DNA of 64,000 nucleotides from Tamarix chinensis (GCA_030549775.1 CM060181.1:1364001-1428000); one strand, 5' to 3'; positions 12,725 to 25,361 are shown, counted from the stretch's first letter. Numbers and translations: made by a program. Notes: generated from the letters alone by a model not told the origin.

Positions 12725-13102
12725 CTAACCTTAACCCTAGACCTCTAACCCCAACCCCAACCCCAACCCCTAATCCTTAACCTAAACACCATACCTTAAA
12801 CCCATAATACTAAATCCTAAACCATAAGCCATAACCATACACCTTAAACCTTAACCTTAACCCTAAACTCAAACACTTAGCCCTTACCCAATACCCTAAA
12901 CCCAAATACTGAACCCTAAACCTTAACCCTAAATCCTAAACACTAAACCAAACCTAAAACTTTAAATCCTACACCCTATACACTGAACCCTAAATCCTAA
13001 ACCATTAGCCCTAAATACTAAAACCCAAACCTAAACCTTAATACCTAAACCCTAAACCTCAATCATAAACCCTAAACTATGAGCACAAACCATAAACACA
13101 TA
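12725..13102 (+). repeat. Degenerate interstitial telomere-like tract (CCCTAAA variants)
   Basis: About 380 bases of variants of CCCTAAA, CCTTAAC, CCCAACC and CCATAAC, with several exact CCCTAAA units. It begins immediately after the right end of element 3. This is the plant (Arabidopsis-type) telomere motif on its C-rich strand, heavily mutated, so it is an internal relic and not a chromosome end. Confidence 0.75.
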
Positions 13103-13149
13103 GGACCTAAATGAGATTGTTTATAACACATGGTATCTTAGTGGAATCT

Positions 13150-13490
13150 TGTCAAATGTAATGATCATAGTTTTAAAAACCGAACCAGTAATTGAACCGG
13201 TATCATAACTAGTTCACTAATTTAGTGATCGGACCAATGGTTTGGACTAGTCGAACCAGTGGTACATTTTAACTCAAAAAAATGAAATATATAAAAAATT
13301 AAACTATACATGAATTTGACCGCCTCCTGACTGATTCTACGACCGGTTTTTTGACCGCTTCATCAATTTTTACTGGTTCCGAGATCCTGAGAACCTGTAC
13401 ATAAAATCTGGCCGGTAACCCGACTAGTTTGTTAGTTCACTTGTCGGATCGGCCGGTCCGGTCTAGTTTTTAATACTAGGGTCATGATAC
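13150..13490. mobile_element. Palindromic MITE-like element (AAAACCGAACCAG-type ends)
   Basis: The left end reads TAGTTTTAAAAACCGAACCAG and the right end reversed reads TAGTATTAAAAACTAGACCGG, so the ends are imperfect inverted repeats. The core repeats CCGGT/ACCGG strings (GAACCGGTA, GACCGGTTT, GGCCGGTCCGG). No coding capacity. The class (hAT-like?) and target duplication are not certain. Confidence 0.5.
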
Positions 13491-16050
13491 CTAAGTGTAC
13501 TCTATCATAAAACAATTTTATAATCTCAAGTTAAATTTCAATTATGAAATATAATTAGAAAAGAGCATCAAATACACCTACCAACTTAACTAACAACTGA
13601 TGCGCTCAATGCTAGAATCAATTCTTAAAATTGAAGCACACCAAACTCAAAACTAATAGTCAACGCTTATAAGTACCAACATTCACTAATGATTGCCCTT
13701 ACAAAAATGTACAACCCCCTAGGACACTAAAAATTTTTCATGAGAAGCCAAGACCCCAACACCCCACTCAGCCACTATAAGGCCTTTGGATAACAAAACA
13801 ACCACGACTCCCTGAAATTAAGAAATAGGGAAAGATAAAAAACAACATAATGGAAAGTAAGGAAGTCACCATACTTAAAGTATTCTAAATTTTTGGTGTA
13901 AAAATGAAAATCGAAACTTCATGCACCATCTAATTGCATATCATCCCCACTGGCTATCACACACACTAGTAGAGCAACATTACATGTGCTAAAGAATACC
14001 AATAGCAAACACATTATAGCACATAAGCCATCAAAAAAACACCCTTTATTTTTTAAATCCAATGGTAATTGATGAGTTCCTATATCTTTAATATAAGATA
14101 TGGTTTTTACATGATCCTATATATGTATGTATGTATGTATGTATATAACCTACAATTTACTGTATTATTATCCTTCATAAGTTAAATGCAATTAGTTTGT
14201 TGGCTTTGGGTTTTGCTACTTTAGTTTTGGGTCAGATCTAAGTCTATCACTATGATTCTAGCATGGTGGTTATCTAGTTTGTATATATGGCCCTCTAATT
14301 TTTGAAAATTAATTATAATATAAGTATGGAGTAGATTAATTAATTTCATCCTAAAATTTATACAGCAAGGTCGCATCCACTTCCATTTATGTCCCTTATT
14401 TATCTTCAATATTTGTAATGTTCTTCTTCCAAGTATATGATATGGAACATCAATAATAATAATCACAAAGTAGAAACTACCAGCTCATCATATATACTAG
14501 TACTTCATATGTGATCATTAATGTAATAGTAGCTTTTGTACCACATTATTATCAGATGTCTTAGCCACATCTTTCCCAAGGTACCTTAGCTAAGTGAAGT
14601 CAATTTTGATTTATATAACAATATTGTTTATACTTAAGCCATGGTGCATTCTATCTAGATTCATACAAGCTAGTCACATCCAAGATTAAACAAATAATGA
14701 TATTTTTGGACACATGAATAAATATCTTATTTGTATAATAATAATTTATAGTAAATTAATGCAAGAGTTATAATAATTTTTCATATCCAAGTTTAAACAA
14801 ATAATGTATATATTGATATTTTTGGATGCATAAACAAATCTCTCAAAATTTTTATATTATATGATAGTGACACCAATATAATTTATCCTGCTCTTATGAG
14901 CTCCCTATCATGTATATATATATATATATTTGTGTGTGTTTTGTTTTATATCTTGAATGTGTCTTGATATAGATCCTATAGGAAGAAAGTTTGAATAATT
15001 GTAAGTCCTAACATATTTCACCCTAAAATTAGTTAGTCGCTGAAAATAGCCAACTAGATAGACTTACAAAATAATCATCCTTGCTCTTTGTTACTATCTA
15101 AGATGATGCACATAAATCATGTATAATTCACTCTTGACATCTTTAATTTCCTTATTTTGAATAAACTTTATAAAATCATTTTAAGCATGTAAATTGTTAA
15201 TTATGGTCATTATAAGCTAATATTATATAATATATACAACTAATTCCCCTATATTAAAAATGAAGTCATTTTATCAGTAAATTTTTGTATAAAATTTTTT
15301 TTTAGAAAAGTTCAATCTACTTTCCACTTTTACCCTCACTTTTTTTTCTCATTATCTATACATTAAATGTTTTGTTATTTTTCAATGATGGTAGTAAGTG
15401 TAATTTTAAGACTACTTTATTAGTTTCTTAAAATGTATGCATATTGATAAAATGACTTTCCTTTTGATAATGAGTAAATATCATCTAATTAATGTATACA
15501 ACTTACTATGAGTATCAATCAATGAAGCGGCCAAATTGATGTGTACAATAATAAAATATACCCTATACCCAAAATAACCCAATCATAATATTACCCTAGC
15601 ATCACTACTAACTACTAATTATTTTTATGCCACATGACTCCTCTCTTTAACTTGATTCTATTGGTGTGTTTGAGTTCCTTGAACTATGTAATAAGATTCA
15701 ACTCATTTTGATAATATGGAAGATAATCTAACTAATAGTACCACCCTCGACTAAAATTATACTATTGACTTTTTATTTAGAATATACAATCATACAAATC
15801 ATGTGCAAAAATCTTGCATACAAAGCATGCTAGTGCTGCTATAGATTAAATATCAACATATATACACGAGGGTTGCTAGATTAGATATCAACAGACGCAC
15901 AAAATGCATAACCAAAGGCCTACAGCCATGCACAATGGCCAAGGCATAGTCATTTCAGCATTGCAAAATTGATGGCTTGTGGTAGCTACAAATACAATGG
16001 AGGAGGACTTATTGGAAGTAATGACACAACAACAATTAATTGTTTTCTTT
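13491..16050. other. Intergenic AT-rich DNA, no gene seen
   Basis: A long A/T-rich stretch. It contains an (ATGT)n microsatellite (about 14125-14143), a (TA)n run (about 14913-14930) and an AT-rich segment at 15240-15480 with imperfect inverted ends (GTCATTTTATCA / TGATAAAATGAC), probably a decayed MITE. None of the open frames has family features or good context. Confidence 0.5.
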
Positions 16051-16056
16051 TTCACT

Positions 16057-16067
16057 ATCCCACATCG
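16057..16067 (+). promoter_or_regulatory. USE-like motif ATCCCACATCG (isolated)
   Basis: This matches the plant snRNA upstream sequence element consensus RTCCCACATCG exactly. No snRNA sequence follows at the expected distance and the TATA candidate is weak. The same string also occurs in plant repeat DNA, so this may be a relic of a repeat or of a snRNA pseudogene. Confidence 0.25.
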
Positions 16068-16399
16068 GTTGGTAGATGAAATTTTATTTGGTTTTTTTAT
16101 TCTCTCACCTTTGGATTGTTTGAGTTGCAAGCTTAGGCTTTTTTGTATGGGCTCAGGCTGAGCTTGATCACATGTGCGCTCGTCGCCTGCCCATTCGGTC
16201 AGGGTTGGGTGTGGTGTGGTCTTTGATTGGGCTTGGGGTTATCTTTTTCTTTCCTACCAGCCTGTTTGGTTTCAATACGGTTATTTTTTTGAACGGGCTA
16301 ATAAATATTTTACAAGGATTTCATTCATATTTGAATATGGACGTTTTCAATTCAATGGTAAGAATGAAAATGTTTGACAAGACATTTTAAGGGGGAATT

Positions 16400-17700
16400 G
16401 ATGATTTCCGTTTTCACGGCTTTTTTCTTTGATTTTAAAAAGGGTGTTTTGACTCTGATTCATTCATCATAGGGAAAAAAAATTCATATCTTCCTCATTG
16501 CATTTCTTAGACCGAGATTTTTAGGTAATCATTTCTGCAATTTACAATAATTTTTCGATTATGAGTGCAAAAGAATGAAGCCAAGTTGTGTTAAATGTTA
16601 ACCTTAGGGACGAGGCAATAAGAAAATTATATGCCAATCCTGCCGAAATTTGACTTCAGGATAGCGAATCAGTTCACATCATCACTAAATTAATAAGTTT
16701 CAATCATCTTTTTTGGCTTCGGTTCTCTAATATTTTTTGCATGTGCCGTCAAATATTTTACAATAGGACTAAGATCAAAATATATAGAAAGAAGCCCGCC
16801 GGAAAAAGGGAGGGAAGGGAGTCATGTTCGACTAACGGGTAGAGAGAAGAGGGAGAAATGAAATGATGAAGAGACGGAGTGGAGGGGTAAAATTGGAAGA
16901 AAGTCCCGACTTTTGTCTTATACATCAATATGCTACATGCTTACGGCTTATTCTTAGTCCAAATGCACCTAGCCACCGCCCCCCCGCCCCCTTCCCCAAA
17001 ACAAAACACGATTTAAAAAGGGCAAAAATAACTTTGTTACTGTTGTTCCACCCCATGATGCATTAGTGTTCATTCTGAACACATCACATAATCCACGCGA
17101 TCCTTAAATATTTCTCAGACAACCATGTCTGAGTCTGAAAAAGACAAGGAACGTGGTTGGGGAATTAATTACATTACACATCGATCGGGGAAACCGGAAT
17201 AATTCATCTTAGTCCGGGACGAAGCATGTATGCAGCCCAACTCCTTATACGTTATTGATTATTATAATGAATAAACAAACCAAGGTTAGGTTTTATTTTA
17301 TATGTGTTAATTTATACTAATATTATAACCAATTCTCGTCTCCTTATCCAAAAAAAAAAAACTAAACCCACGTACATAAGAAGATGTTAAACTCCAGGAT
17401 TACATCCTGCTCCTACATTTCAGTATATTAATTAATTTGTATAGCTAGCTCTTAGACTCTACTTGCATGAAACAAAACAACAGAAGATGCTATTCATCTC
17501 ATCGCTGAATCGTTATTATTTTTGTCATTATGCCTTAATCCTATGCGTAAGAAGAGTAGAATAATATGGATCGTGCCCCTTGACAGGCATGACAGTTCCA
17601 TAAATATATTTATGTAATGCTAACTTGATAATTAATATATTTTCATAAATATTTAATGATAACTAGCTATTTCGATGATAACCGAGAATTAACACTTTCA
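16400..17700. other. Intergenic DNA, no gene seen
   Basis: Mixed-composition DNA with a GA-rich patch (about 16795-16890) and a C-rich patch (about 16975-17000). No supported gene. Confidence 0.45.
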
Positions 17701-17714
17701 ATTGAAAAAACAAC

Positions 17715-18210
17715 CCACGTTAGGTGGTGGAAAGTGGAAACTACTCTTAGTAAGTAGAAAATATTACCGTAAGTAATTAAAAAATTATAGTATTTGAGTG
17801 TTAGAAAAAAAAAGACAGATATTTTTTGTAAATATTATGTATCTATATTTAAGGTTTGAAAATTACCTAAATAGGTAATGGAATTTACTCATTATATAAG
17901 AAACTATTATAAGCCTTTCATGAAACTATAGTATTTGAACGCTACAAAAACAATAATGGTATCTTTGTATATATTAAGTATTCATATTTTAAGTTAGGAA
18001 ATTATCCATAATAGGTAGTGAAAACTACTTTTATTGGGTGTTGAAAACTATCGTAAATCTCTTAGAAAACTATAATATTTTAATGCTAGAATAAAAGCGG
18101 TGACACCTTTATAAATATTAAATATTTATGTTTTAAGTTAAGAAACTATCCCACCATGGGTGATAAAAATTACATGTAAATAGATAATGAAAACTAATAT
18201 AAGCATATGG
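17715..18210. repeat. Diverged tandem repeat, ~142-bp unit, about 3.5 copies
   Basis: The strings TTATAGTATTTGAGTG (17785), CTATAGTATTTGAACG (17926) and ACTATAATATTTTAATG (18069) recur about 142 bases apart. Each is followed by (A)n, a TATCTTTGTA/TTTTTGTAAATATTA string and a TTTAAGTTAGGAAATTA string. A short unit GTGGAAACTACT.TTA precedes each copy. It looks like a short relic of a satellite-type array. Confidence 0.6.
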
Positions 18211-18246
18211 TTCTTAATTCTCTAAGTAAATAAGAGTTCTCACTGG

Positions 18247-18250
<4 letters not shown>

Positions 18251-18316
<66 letters not shown>
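18251..18316. repeat. (TC)13 then (TA)20 compound microsatellite
   Basis: Uninterrupted TC dinucleotides at 18251-18276 pass directly into TA dinucleotides ending at 18316. Confidence 0.95.
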
Positions 18317-18319
<3 letters not shown>

Positions 18320-19578
18320 TTTGCTTAAGGAAGCTGACAAAACTGTGTTTATTTAAAGTTTAAACATAACGCCGCGAGGACGAGGGCATCTCTATCTTAA
18401 TACAATGTACGTAACTGCAATTGCTTAGCGGCTGTACCTAGAATTCGTTTCATATTCTGATATTAATTAGTGGTTTATTCTTTGATCAAATGAATCCAAG
18501 AGGGATCATAAACCTCCATCTTTGAGTGTGACACTTACCAAAATATGGCCCGAAAATGTTTAATTCCAAGTGAGTACTATAGCTATTTTAATATTTACAA
18601 TTATATATATACATACATACATACTGTACATTTATATATTAGATACTACCAAAAGACACTAAAATATCAATATTGTTGTTTAACTTTAAATACTTTCTCT
18701 CCAAATGGGCCACAAATCAATTTTCTCTATTTCTTAAATAATTTATGTATACCAATTCATTGTTCTAAAAAAATCTGGCTCTACTTACAAATAATAATAA
18801 TCATAATAAGCATCAGCAGCAACTCACTCTATCACCGATGATTTTCGCTTGTCTCTATTCATGTGCTACGTGGATATCACTACTACTCTTTTCTGATAAT
18901 GTATAGTATATTTGTATAATCTTGTATTTATATAAAATAATTTTTCTGTTTTAAAAATAAAGTAATTTTAGCATTATAATTTTATTTTAAAAAAATATTT
19001 TGGGAATCAAAATCTATCTCTAGTTTTATTCTTACTTCTTTTATTGATTATTTATACATTAAATGTTTACTTATTTTCTAGTGAAAGGTATAAATATAAT
19101 ATTGATATAAATTTGATTTTTTATATAAAGTATATAAAATGCTAAAAATGATTTTCTTTTTTTAAATAGAAAGAATATGCTACATACTTTCGATCAAACT
19201 TAAGTTGAATTATATGCAATTTAATATTAATGCACAAACTACTCTTTCGTTACTTTTTCCTTTATTTCTATGACAGATAAATCCAATAACTTTAAGTGAT
19301 ATTTTGATACAAGCTGATAAAAAATCCCTTATTTTTGTAACTTTCTACTGACCTCTTCCATCTTTAATTGTCTTCATTAACTTCAAAAAAATAAAAATAA
19401 ATATATACTTAAAGAAGAATTGATTCAAACTATAAATCATCCACATAACATATCAAATTAGATTTTTGTTTTAATCTCCAACACGACATAACTAATATAT
19501 GACAATAAATTCTAACCAAAAAAATTATCTGGCATGCCATTCATGTGCATCATTTTCCTCTCTCCTCCATCTTCAAAA
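18320..19578. other. Intergenic AT-rich DNA
   Basis: No gene seen. The part at about 18895-19330 resembles the AT-rich MITE-like sequences found elsewhere in the window (TATTTTTTAATAAA-type text), but its ends are not clear. Confidence 0.4.
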
Positions 19579-19579
19579 C

Positions 19580-19580
19580 A

Positions 19581-19669
<89 letters not shown>
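19580..19669. repeat. Long (TA)n microsatellite
   Basis: About 90 bases of nearly pure TA with two small interruptions (a G near 19586 and a TT near 19640). The tyrosine/isoleucine open frames across it are artefacts. Confidence 0.95.
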
Positions 19670-19672
<3 letters not shown>

Positions 19673-19838
19673 CTTAAAATCATCTAAATTTCATACCCCA
19701 AAACCCTATTGCCCGAGTCTTTTTATCATCACCATTGTGCTACCACAACGTACGCCACCAGTATTAACACTAAATATATCCCATCACGATCCTCTCATAG
19801 AAGGTTAGTAATGATATCAATGTGTTGTGGCAATTGTT

Positions 19839-20640
19839 TGTCTCCTTAAGCATGAAGGTGGGTTGGGCATTATGCAACTCCAACACTGAAACCTTGCTAC
19901 CCAAGGAAGATTCTTATGGTGGGTAGATGAGATAAAGCTATTCCTACGCATTTTCTAGACTCATTCTTATTACATCAAAGGTACGGATTTTTGGGTTGTT
20001 CAAATACCTAAAACTACTTGTTGGAACTTGAGAAAAATGATTAATCCGCGAGATCGTTTTAAACGTTTATTCATAGACCATGCAATCATGAGGAGATGCA
20101 CTAAAGGAACTAGTTACTACATTTCAAAAGTTTACCATTTTATCCGAGATCGAGCACTTGTTGTTTATTGGGAAAAGGTTGTTTGGAAACCCATTGCCTT
20201 ACAACTACATAAATTCCACTTATGGTTAGTTATTCATGGATGCCTTCTTACTCATGATAGAATAAGCTGAATGGGGATGCTTCATTCAACCAATAGTAGC
20301 CTTTGTGATATAGAAGAAGAAACTCATCACCATTTGTTCTTTTCTTGTCATTTCTCCTCATAAATATGGCAACACATTTCAAGAAGTGTGGGGAACACTC
20401 AAGCAACTTTAGATTCGCAAGAGGTTTTGTGTTAGATGGAGAAGGGTGGTATCAAGGAGCCCAAAAATCCATAAACAAGCTATGTGAGCCATCATTGTAC
20501 CTGCACCAACCATATTTGGTGGGAACAAAAAAAACATTCGGGGAGAATAAAACCACCGACAACATTATTTGTTCCATTGTTATTTGATGCATGGTGGATA
20601 CAAATTAAGTTAAACTTGGTGTAAAATAAAATGGCTGGAT
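19839..20640 (+). pseudogene. LINE (non-LTR retrotransposon) C-terminal remnant with zf-RVT domain
   Basis: A single frame from 19839, interrupted by stops, reads CLLKHEGGLGIMQLQH, then THSYYIKGTDFWVVQIPKTT, then WKPIALQLHKFHLWLVIHG with LLTHDRIS, and finally ETHHHLFFSCHF. This is the usual order of the region after the reverse transcriptase in plant L1-type elements: the GGLG block, the HSYYLKG-DFW block, then the zf-RVT domain (W-P..K..FFLWL...LLT.DRL...C..EET..HLFF.C.F). In-frame stops fall at the W of LQHW, after FLRIF, after DRIS and after SCHFSS. Diverged sequence in the same style continues to about 20640. The reverse transcriptase and endonuclease are missing upstream, consistent with a 5'-truncated and decayed copy. 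Confidence 0.75.
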
Positions 20641-22301
20641 AATAAGCCACAAAAATTGAGGAATTTAGAGGAGAAAAGTAGTGTTGAAGATATGAATTAA
20701 GTAACCCTTAATTCATATACTTGAATCTACCACTTAAGCTATGCAACACTTAAGATAAAAGACACAAGATTTGTAGAGATAAATCAACCAAGGTATGCAA
20801 TAACCAAGGACGCAATCTTCACTCATCAAGAGGGAAGTAGGCTGACAAATATTTAGTTACAACCTAACTAAACTAGAGCTAGTTAGAAACCAAACTAGAT
20901 AGTTACTAATTAGTTGCCTATTCTAGTTTAATTCTAACCAAGCATAGCCTAGTTTTCCCCACCCATTAGAGGATGTGTGCCCCTCTTCCATTCAGCCCTT
21001 ACTTTGGCTGATTTGGGTTGTGTACAAGTTATCTTATACAGTACAAGCTATTACATGATTTTAAACATAAAAATGGTTAACCCTTAAATTCAACATGTAA
21101 GAAGGGGCTAGGAGGTGCTTTTCTTGGTTGAAAATGACAGGTTGGAGGTGTGTGTTTTGGGTTGGAAAATCACAAAGGTGAGGGGTTGGAAGGAAGGAAA
21201 AAAAGGTGGTTGAGTATTGTCTACAAGATGGCTTGTATGATGACATCAAAAGGTGGCTCAAAAGTGGCTTGAAGATTAGCTAAATTATGGCTGCAAGTTT
21301 AGGGTGGCTTGGAGAAGCTTGCATGACTCATGCATGGTTGATTTTATTATGTAAGAAAGGTGGTAAATTTGGGATGTGTTTATTTTCCCATAGTGTGTTC
21401 AAAAAAGAAGGGGGTTGGGAAGGGAAAGTTGATGAAAGTAAGTTTAGTGGACACCTTCCCAAATTAGAAGAATTTCATGGGGAGAAGGGTGTTTAAAATG
21501 GGATTAGATGAAGGGGATGCTCCTGCATCATTATTGAAGTAGATTGTAAAGTGAAATTGATGTCTTTTAGTTCTTCTTTCACTCATTTTGTTGATTGGGT
21601 TAATAGTATAGTTAACTAGTGCTTTTCTTTCTCTACTTTCAATCCCTCATTTGTCTTTTTTTTCTAAAGTAATGAATTTAGTACATTTACTAGAAAAAAT
21701 ACCTCCCACCACTATTCCAGCATCACAATGCCTCCACTGGTCCAACACCACCATGCCTCCACCTACCCAGCTTCAAAGATTTGAATTTTGCAACATCAAT
21801 CAGATCGTTGACACACATTCTTGCCTTCTTTATCTTCTTCTTCTTTATCCATTTCTAGATTTGAAATTTTGTAGATCTAAACTCAGTTTTTCATATTTAA
21901 AATTTTAGATATAAAATTTAAGATTTAAAAAAATGAAATTTATGATCCAATTTTTTTATGCTTAACCCCCTCCAGCCATTAAAAATGGATTTTATAGTAA
22001 GGAAGAGAAATCAGTGAAAGGAGAGAGAGAGAGAGAGATAGAGTGGTTACATCATTGGCATTCATTGTAACACTACATAATGTTGATCCTCAACCACTCA
22101 ATTTTCACTTTTGTACATTTTTATTTTTCCAATGCTTTCTTTACTTCTATTCTATACTATTTATAGTATGCCAAATTGTTACAACCTACATTATACAGAC
22201 AATGTTCCAAAACTTATTGGGCTCTAATGGAAAAAAAAAACCCAATTTAATCAAATTGTAGGAAAAACTCATTTTCATTCCCTATATGTTTTTTCACCAC
22301 A
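20641..22301. other. Intergenic DNA, no gene seen
   Basis: Moderate-GC DNA with several open frames under 90 codons (for example 21287-21496 and 21651-21908). They have no recognisable motif, no clear splice structure and no promoter context. A short GA run lies at 22021-22041. Confidence 0.45.
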
Positions 22302-22306
22302 TCCTC
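22302..22306. repeat. Target-site duplication TCCTC, left copy (element 2)
   Basis: TCCTC directly precedes the TGTAACACCCC terminus and is repeated at 26782-26786 directly after the GGGGTGTTACA terminus. Confidence 0.75.
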
Positions 22307-22449
22307 TGTAACACCCCCAAATTTACTACTGAAAAATTTCGTTTTAATAAAAGGTTTTACGAATATGAAATGACAAAAGCGTAAACTCGGGGGCATTACC
22401 GCCACACTTAGTACCAGATCGGTTCACTTCTACCGTTCTAGTACTAAGT
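22307..22449 (-). repeat. Terminal domain of element 2, left end (about 140 bp)
   Basis: From TGTAACACCCCCAAATTT to GTACTAAGTG this matches the first half of the right terminal repeat (26539-26680). It contains a 10-bp inverted repeat, CACTTAGTAC / GTACTAAGTG, around a loop of about 26 bases. Beyond GTACTAAGTG the two ends diverge at once: CTAAGG here, TGGCGG on the right. Confidence 0.75.
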
Positions 22450-23009
22450 GCTAAGGATAAAAAAGGTCAACATCAACCACAAGTCATTAATAAAAACACA
22501 AGTCGTTAATAAAACACAAGTCATACAAAAATCAGAGTGCAGTTTAGGATTACAACCAAAAGAGCAGTTAAATAAGTTTTTCGATTACATCAACACAGTA
22601 CGACAGAGTAAAATGATATATCGCAAAGGTAAGATAGAGTCCGACCAATCACTCTCAACCCCCAAGACAAGTTTAGGTTTAACTCTCGGCCCTGCCTGAT
22701 GCCTCATAGGTGTCATAGGCATCAAAGACGTCGTTCCCTGCCTACACAAACTCATACGGGTCTTCTGCTAGTGGGAATGAGCAGCACCCATGAAACAGGT
22801 GATCAGTACGTTGCGTACTGAGTAAGGTAACATATGCGCTAAGGCCAAGCATACAAACATACAACATAGCACACATAGCACAATCACATAGGCAGCATGT
22901 AATAATATAGATGATGACGACCGGCTATGGTCCAAGCAGACTTACTTTCTTGTAGATCTCTTTCAATTATAGTTATTTCACACCATAATCTTTATTAATC
23001 CATGCGAGT

Positions 23010-23375
23010 ACGGAAACCCCACTATTATAGCCAGTGGATCTGTCACTTATAGGGCAGAACGCACCTAACCACTATTATATGCCGGTGGATCGGTCTCTAG
23101 GGCAGAACGCTCCTGGCCACTATTATACCGGTGGATCGGTCTGGCCCCAACTCTCATGGTGTTTCACTGTAAGTATGTAGTAGCTTTCCCATGATTCATT
23201 TACAACATAATGCTTGATTTTTTGAGCTCGGGATCTCCCACTATTATAGCCGGTGGATCGGTCACTTATAGGACAGAATGCACCTAACCACTGTTATATG
23301 CCGGTGGATCGGTCTCTAGGGCACCCCAGCACCTGGCCACTATTATGCCGGTGGATCGGTCTGGGCCTGGCTCAA
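23010..23375. repeat. Array of CACTATTAT..CCGGTGGATCGG hairpin-like repeats (element 2)
   Basis: Six copies of CACTATTATnnCCGGTGGATCGG-type sequence occur as two ~215-bp units of three copies, as in element 1. Spacers carry GGGCAGAACGC-CCT and GGCCCCAACTCTCATGG text. The copies in element 2 are more uniform than those in element 1. Confidence 0.8.
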
Positions 23376-24829
23376 CAGTCTTACTCTTTAAGTAATTAGT
23401 ATCTTATTCGTGTCTTATTAGATAAATCTTTCCACCATTGACATGCATATCAACTACCTTCTACTTCTATCCTCCCAAGGGGGCCCGTCCCATATCTTGA
23501 GACTCCTGCACCCCTTATCACACCCCGACATCCATTTCCCTTTACACTTACCTTTTAATGAAAAACTCAACCCCTACGGGTGTAGGTTAGGCCCAACACC
23601 TTATGACATCAACTCCACCTCCTATCACCCCCTAGGGTTTTCCCTTGAAAATCCTAATTGGACCGATGTGGCCCAACCCCCTCTCTCACTTACTCTACCC
23701 TTACCTCGTTTATCGCCCCATACCTAAACTCATTAGATCCAATCCCAAATCACATCGCTTTACCACTTGATCCCACATGTGACCGGAAAAAACCCTAGTT
23801 GGCTACTTCAAACCCTAGTACCTTTCTTCTCCCACAAGTAACCTCTCTATTTCTCACTCAATACTCCTTCTCTCCCATGGCACCCACACTCACCCCTTAC
23901 ATAGTAAATCCTCGTTCTTAATCCATACTCCACTCTCCCTTAATCATTTTTACTTCCACAATTTTCAGATTATTACTTCCTCCCAAAACCCTAATCGGGT
24001 CTCTTATACACCCTTACACCGACCTACGTAATATTTTTCATCCCAAGTCTCCAATCACTCCACAACTCTCCCCTTAACTTATTTATACCCTAAATCAACA
24101 TTTCTCACGTGAAGATCACCCCCATGTAAGTTTTATCCATCCTATGCAAACTCTCGAAGTCCCCATGCAAACCCTAGAATTCCCATGCACGGTTCTCATC
24201 TCTCGTTCATTTTGGGCAACCTCATATCCTCCTTAGTTTCTCACTTCCCATTTGTTTCTTTTTATCCTTTCATGTCCCATATTGTAATATTATTTGTCCT
24301 AGCATGCATGTCTTAGAGGGCCATATCATATCACACCACAATCACCACATATACATTTCATACTCATGCCATAAGAACACATACAAAACATACATCAACT
24401 CCAAGTTGCGCTACACATAAGACAAGTTAAGTAAAATCATACGATACATAATATAACATGAAATATAAAGCATCCAAGGCATACAAGTCACATAACACAC
24501 ATGGGCCTTAGCTACATCCTTACCTAAAGCGACACTGGGCTTGGAGCACGCTCCTACGACTCTTTAGGGCTTTGGCTCGATTCACCTATAAGAGGGTAAG
24601 ACTAATGATTAGTTTCCCTTCTACCCAAAGTACTATTATTTCTTATTTTAGTATAATATGAGGGTTTTTATTATTACACGGAGTTTTATAAGTGAAAACT
24701 AGGGTTTTTAAAATCAAGTTAGCCTACTAGTTATTACTAGTCAAAATATACTTATGTTATTATTCATAACTATATTTATATCATCAAACCCAATAACTTT
24801 ATTTCTTCTAATGATAGTACTAATACTTG

Positions 24830-25312
24830 TTAAAATAAAATAGTACTAATAATAATAATAGTAGTAATACCCATGCTCCTAGAAATAGAATCCCTATTAT
24901 TTTTAAGGCTAAGGCTAATAATGGTTTTAGGGATAAGATAATAATATAATATTAATATTACTAACAAATCACTAATATTATTAAAGATAATAATGATATT
25001 AGTTATACTTGGAATAATAATAATAATAATATAAGGGTTCAAATGTTTTTATCATAATAATATTAACGAAATAATAGCAATAGTGCTAGTAATAACTAAT
25101 AATGATACCATAGTAATAATGTTAGTAACAAAGGCATTAGGAAATTTTTTAGCAAGGTTTGAATAATAATAATGGTAATAATACTAAGGTTGGGTATTCT
25201 TATTCTATAGTAACAAAAGGCAAACACGCCAATTTCGGTTTCAATAACATTAATAATAATAAAAATAATAGTAATATTATTAACAACGCCAACAACAACA
25301 ACAACAACAATA

Positions 25313-25361
<49 letters not shown>

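Noticed and set aside
12725..13102. A true telomere or chromosome end
   Set aside because: The motif is heavily degenerate and flanked on both sides by ordinary sequence.
17715..18210. CRISPR-like array of direct repeats
   Set aside because: Plant nuclear DNA; units are adjacent and diverged without constant repeat and unique spacer structure.
19499..19808. Tyr/Ile-repeat open frames
   Set aside because: Product of the (TA)n microsatellite.
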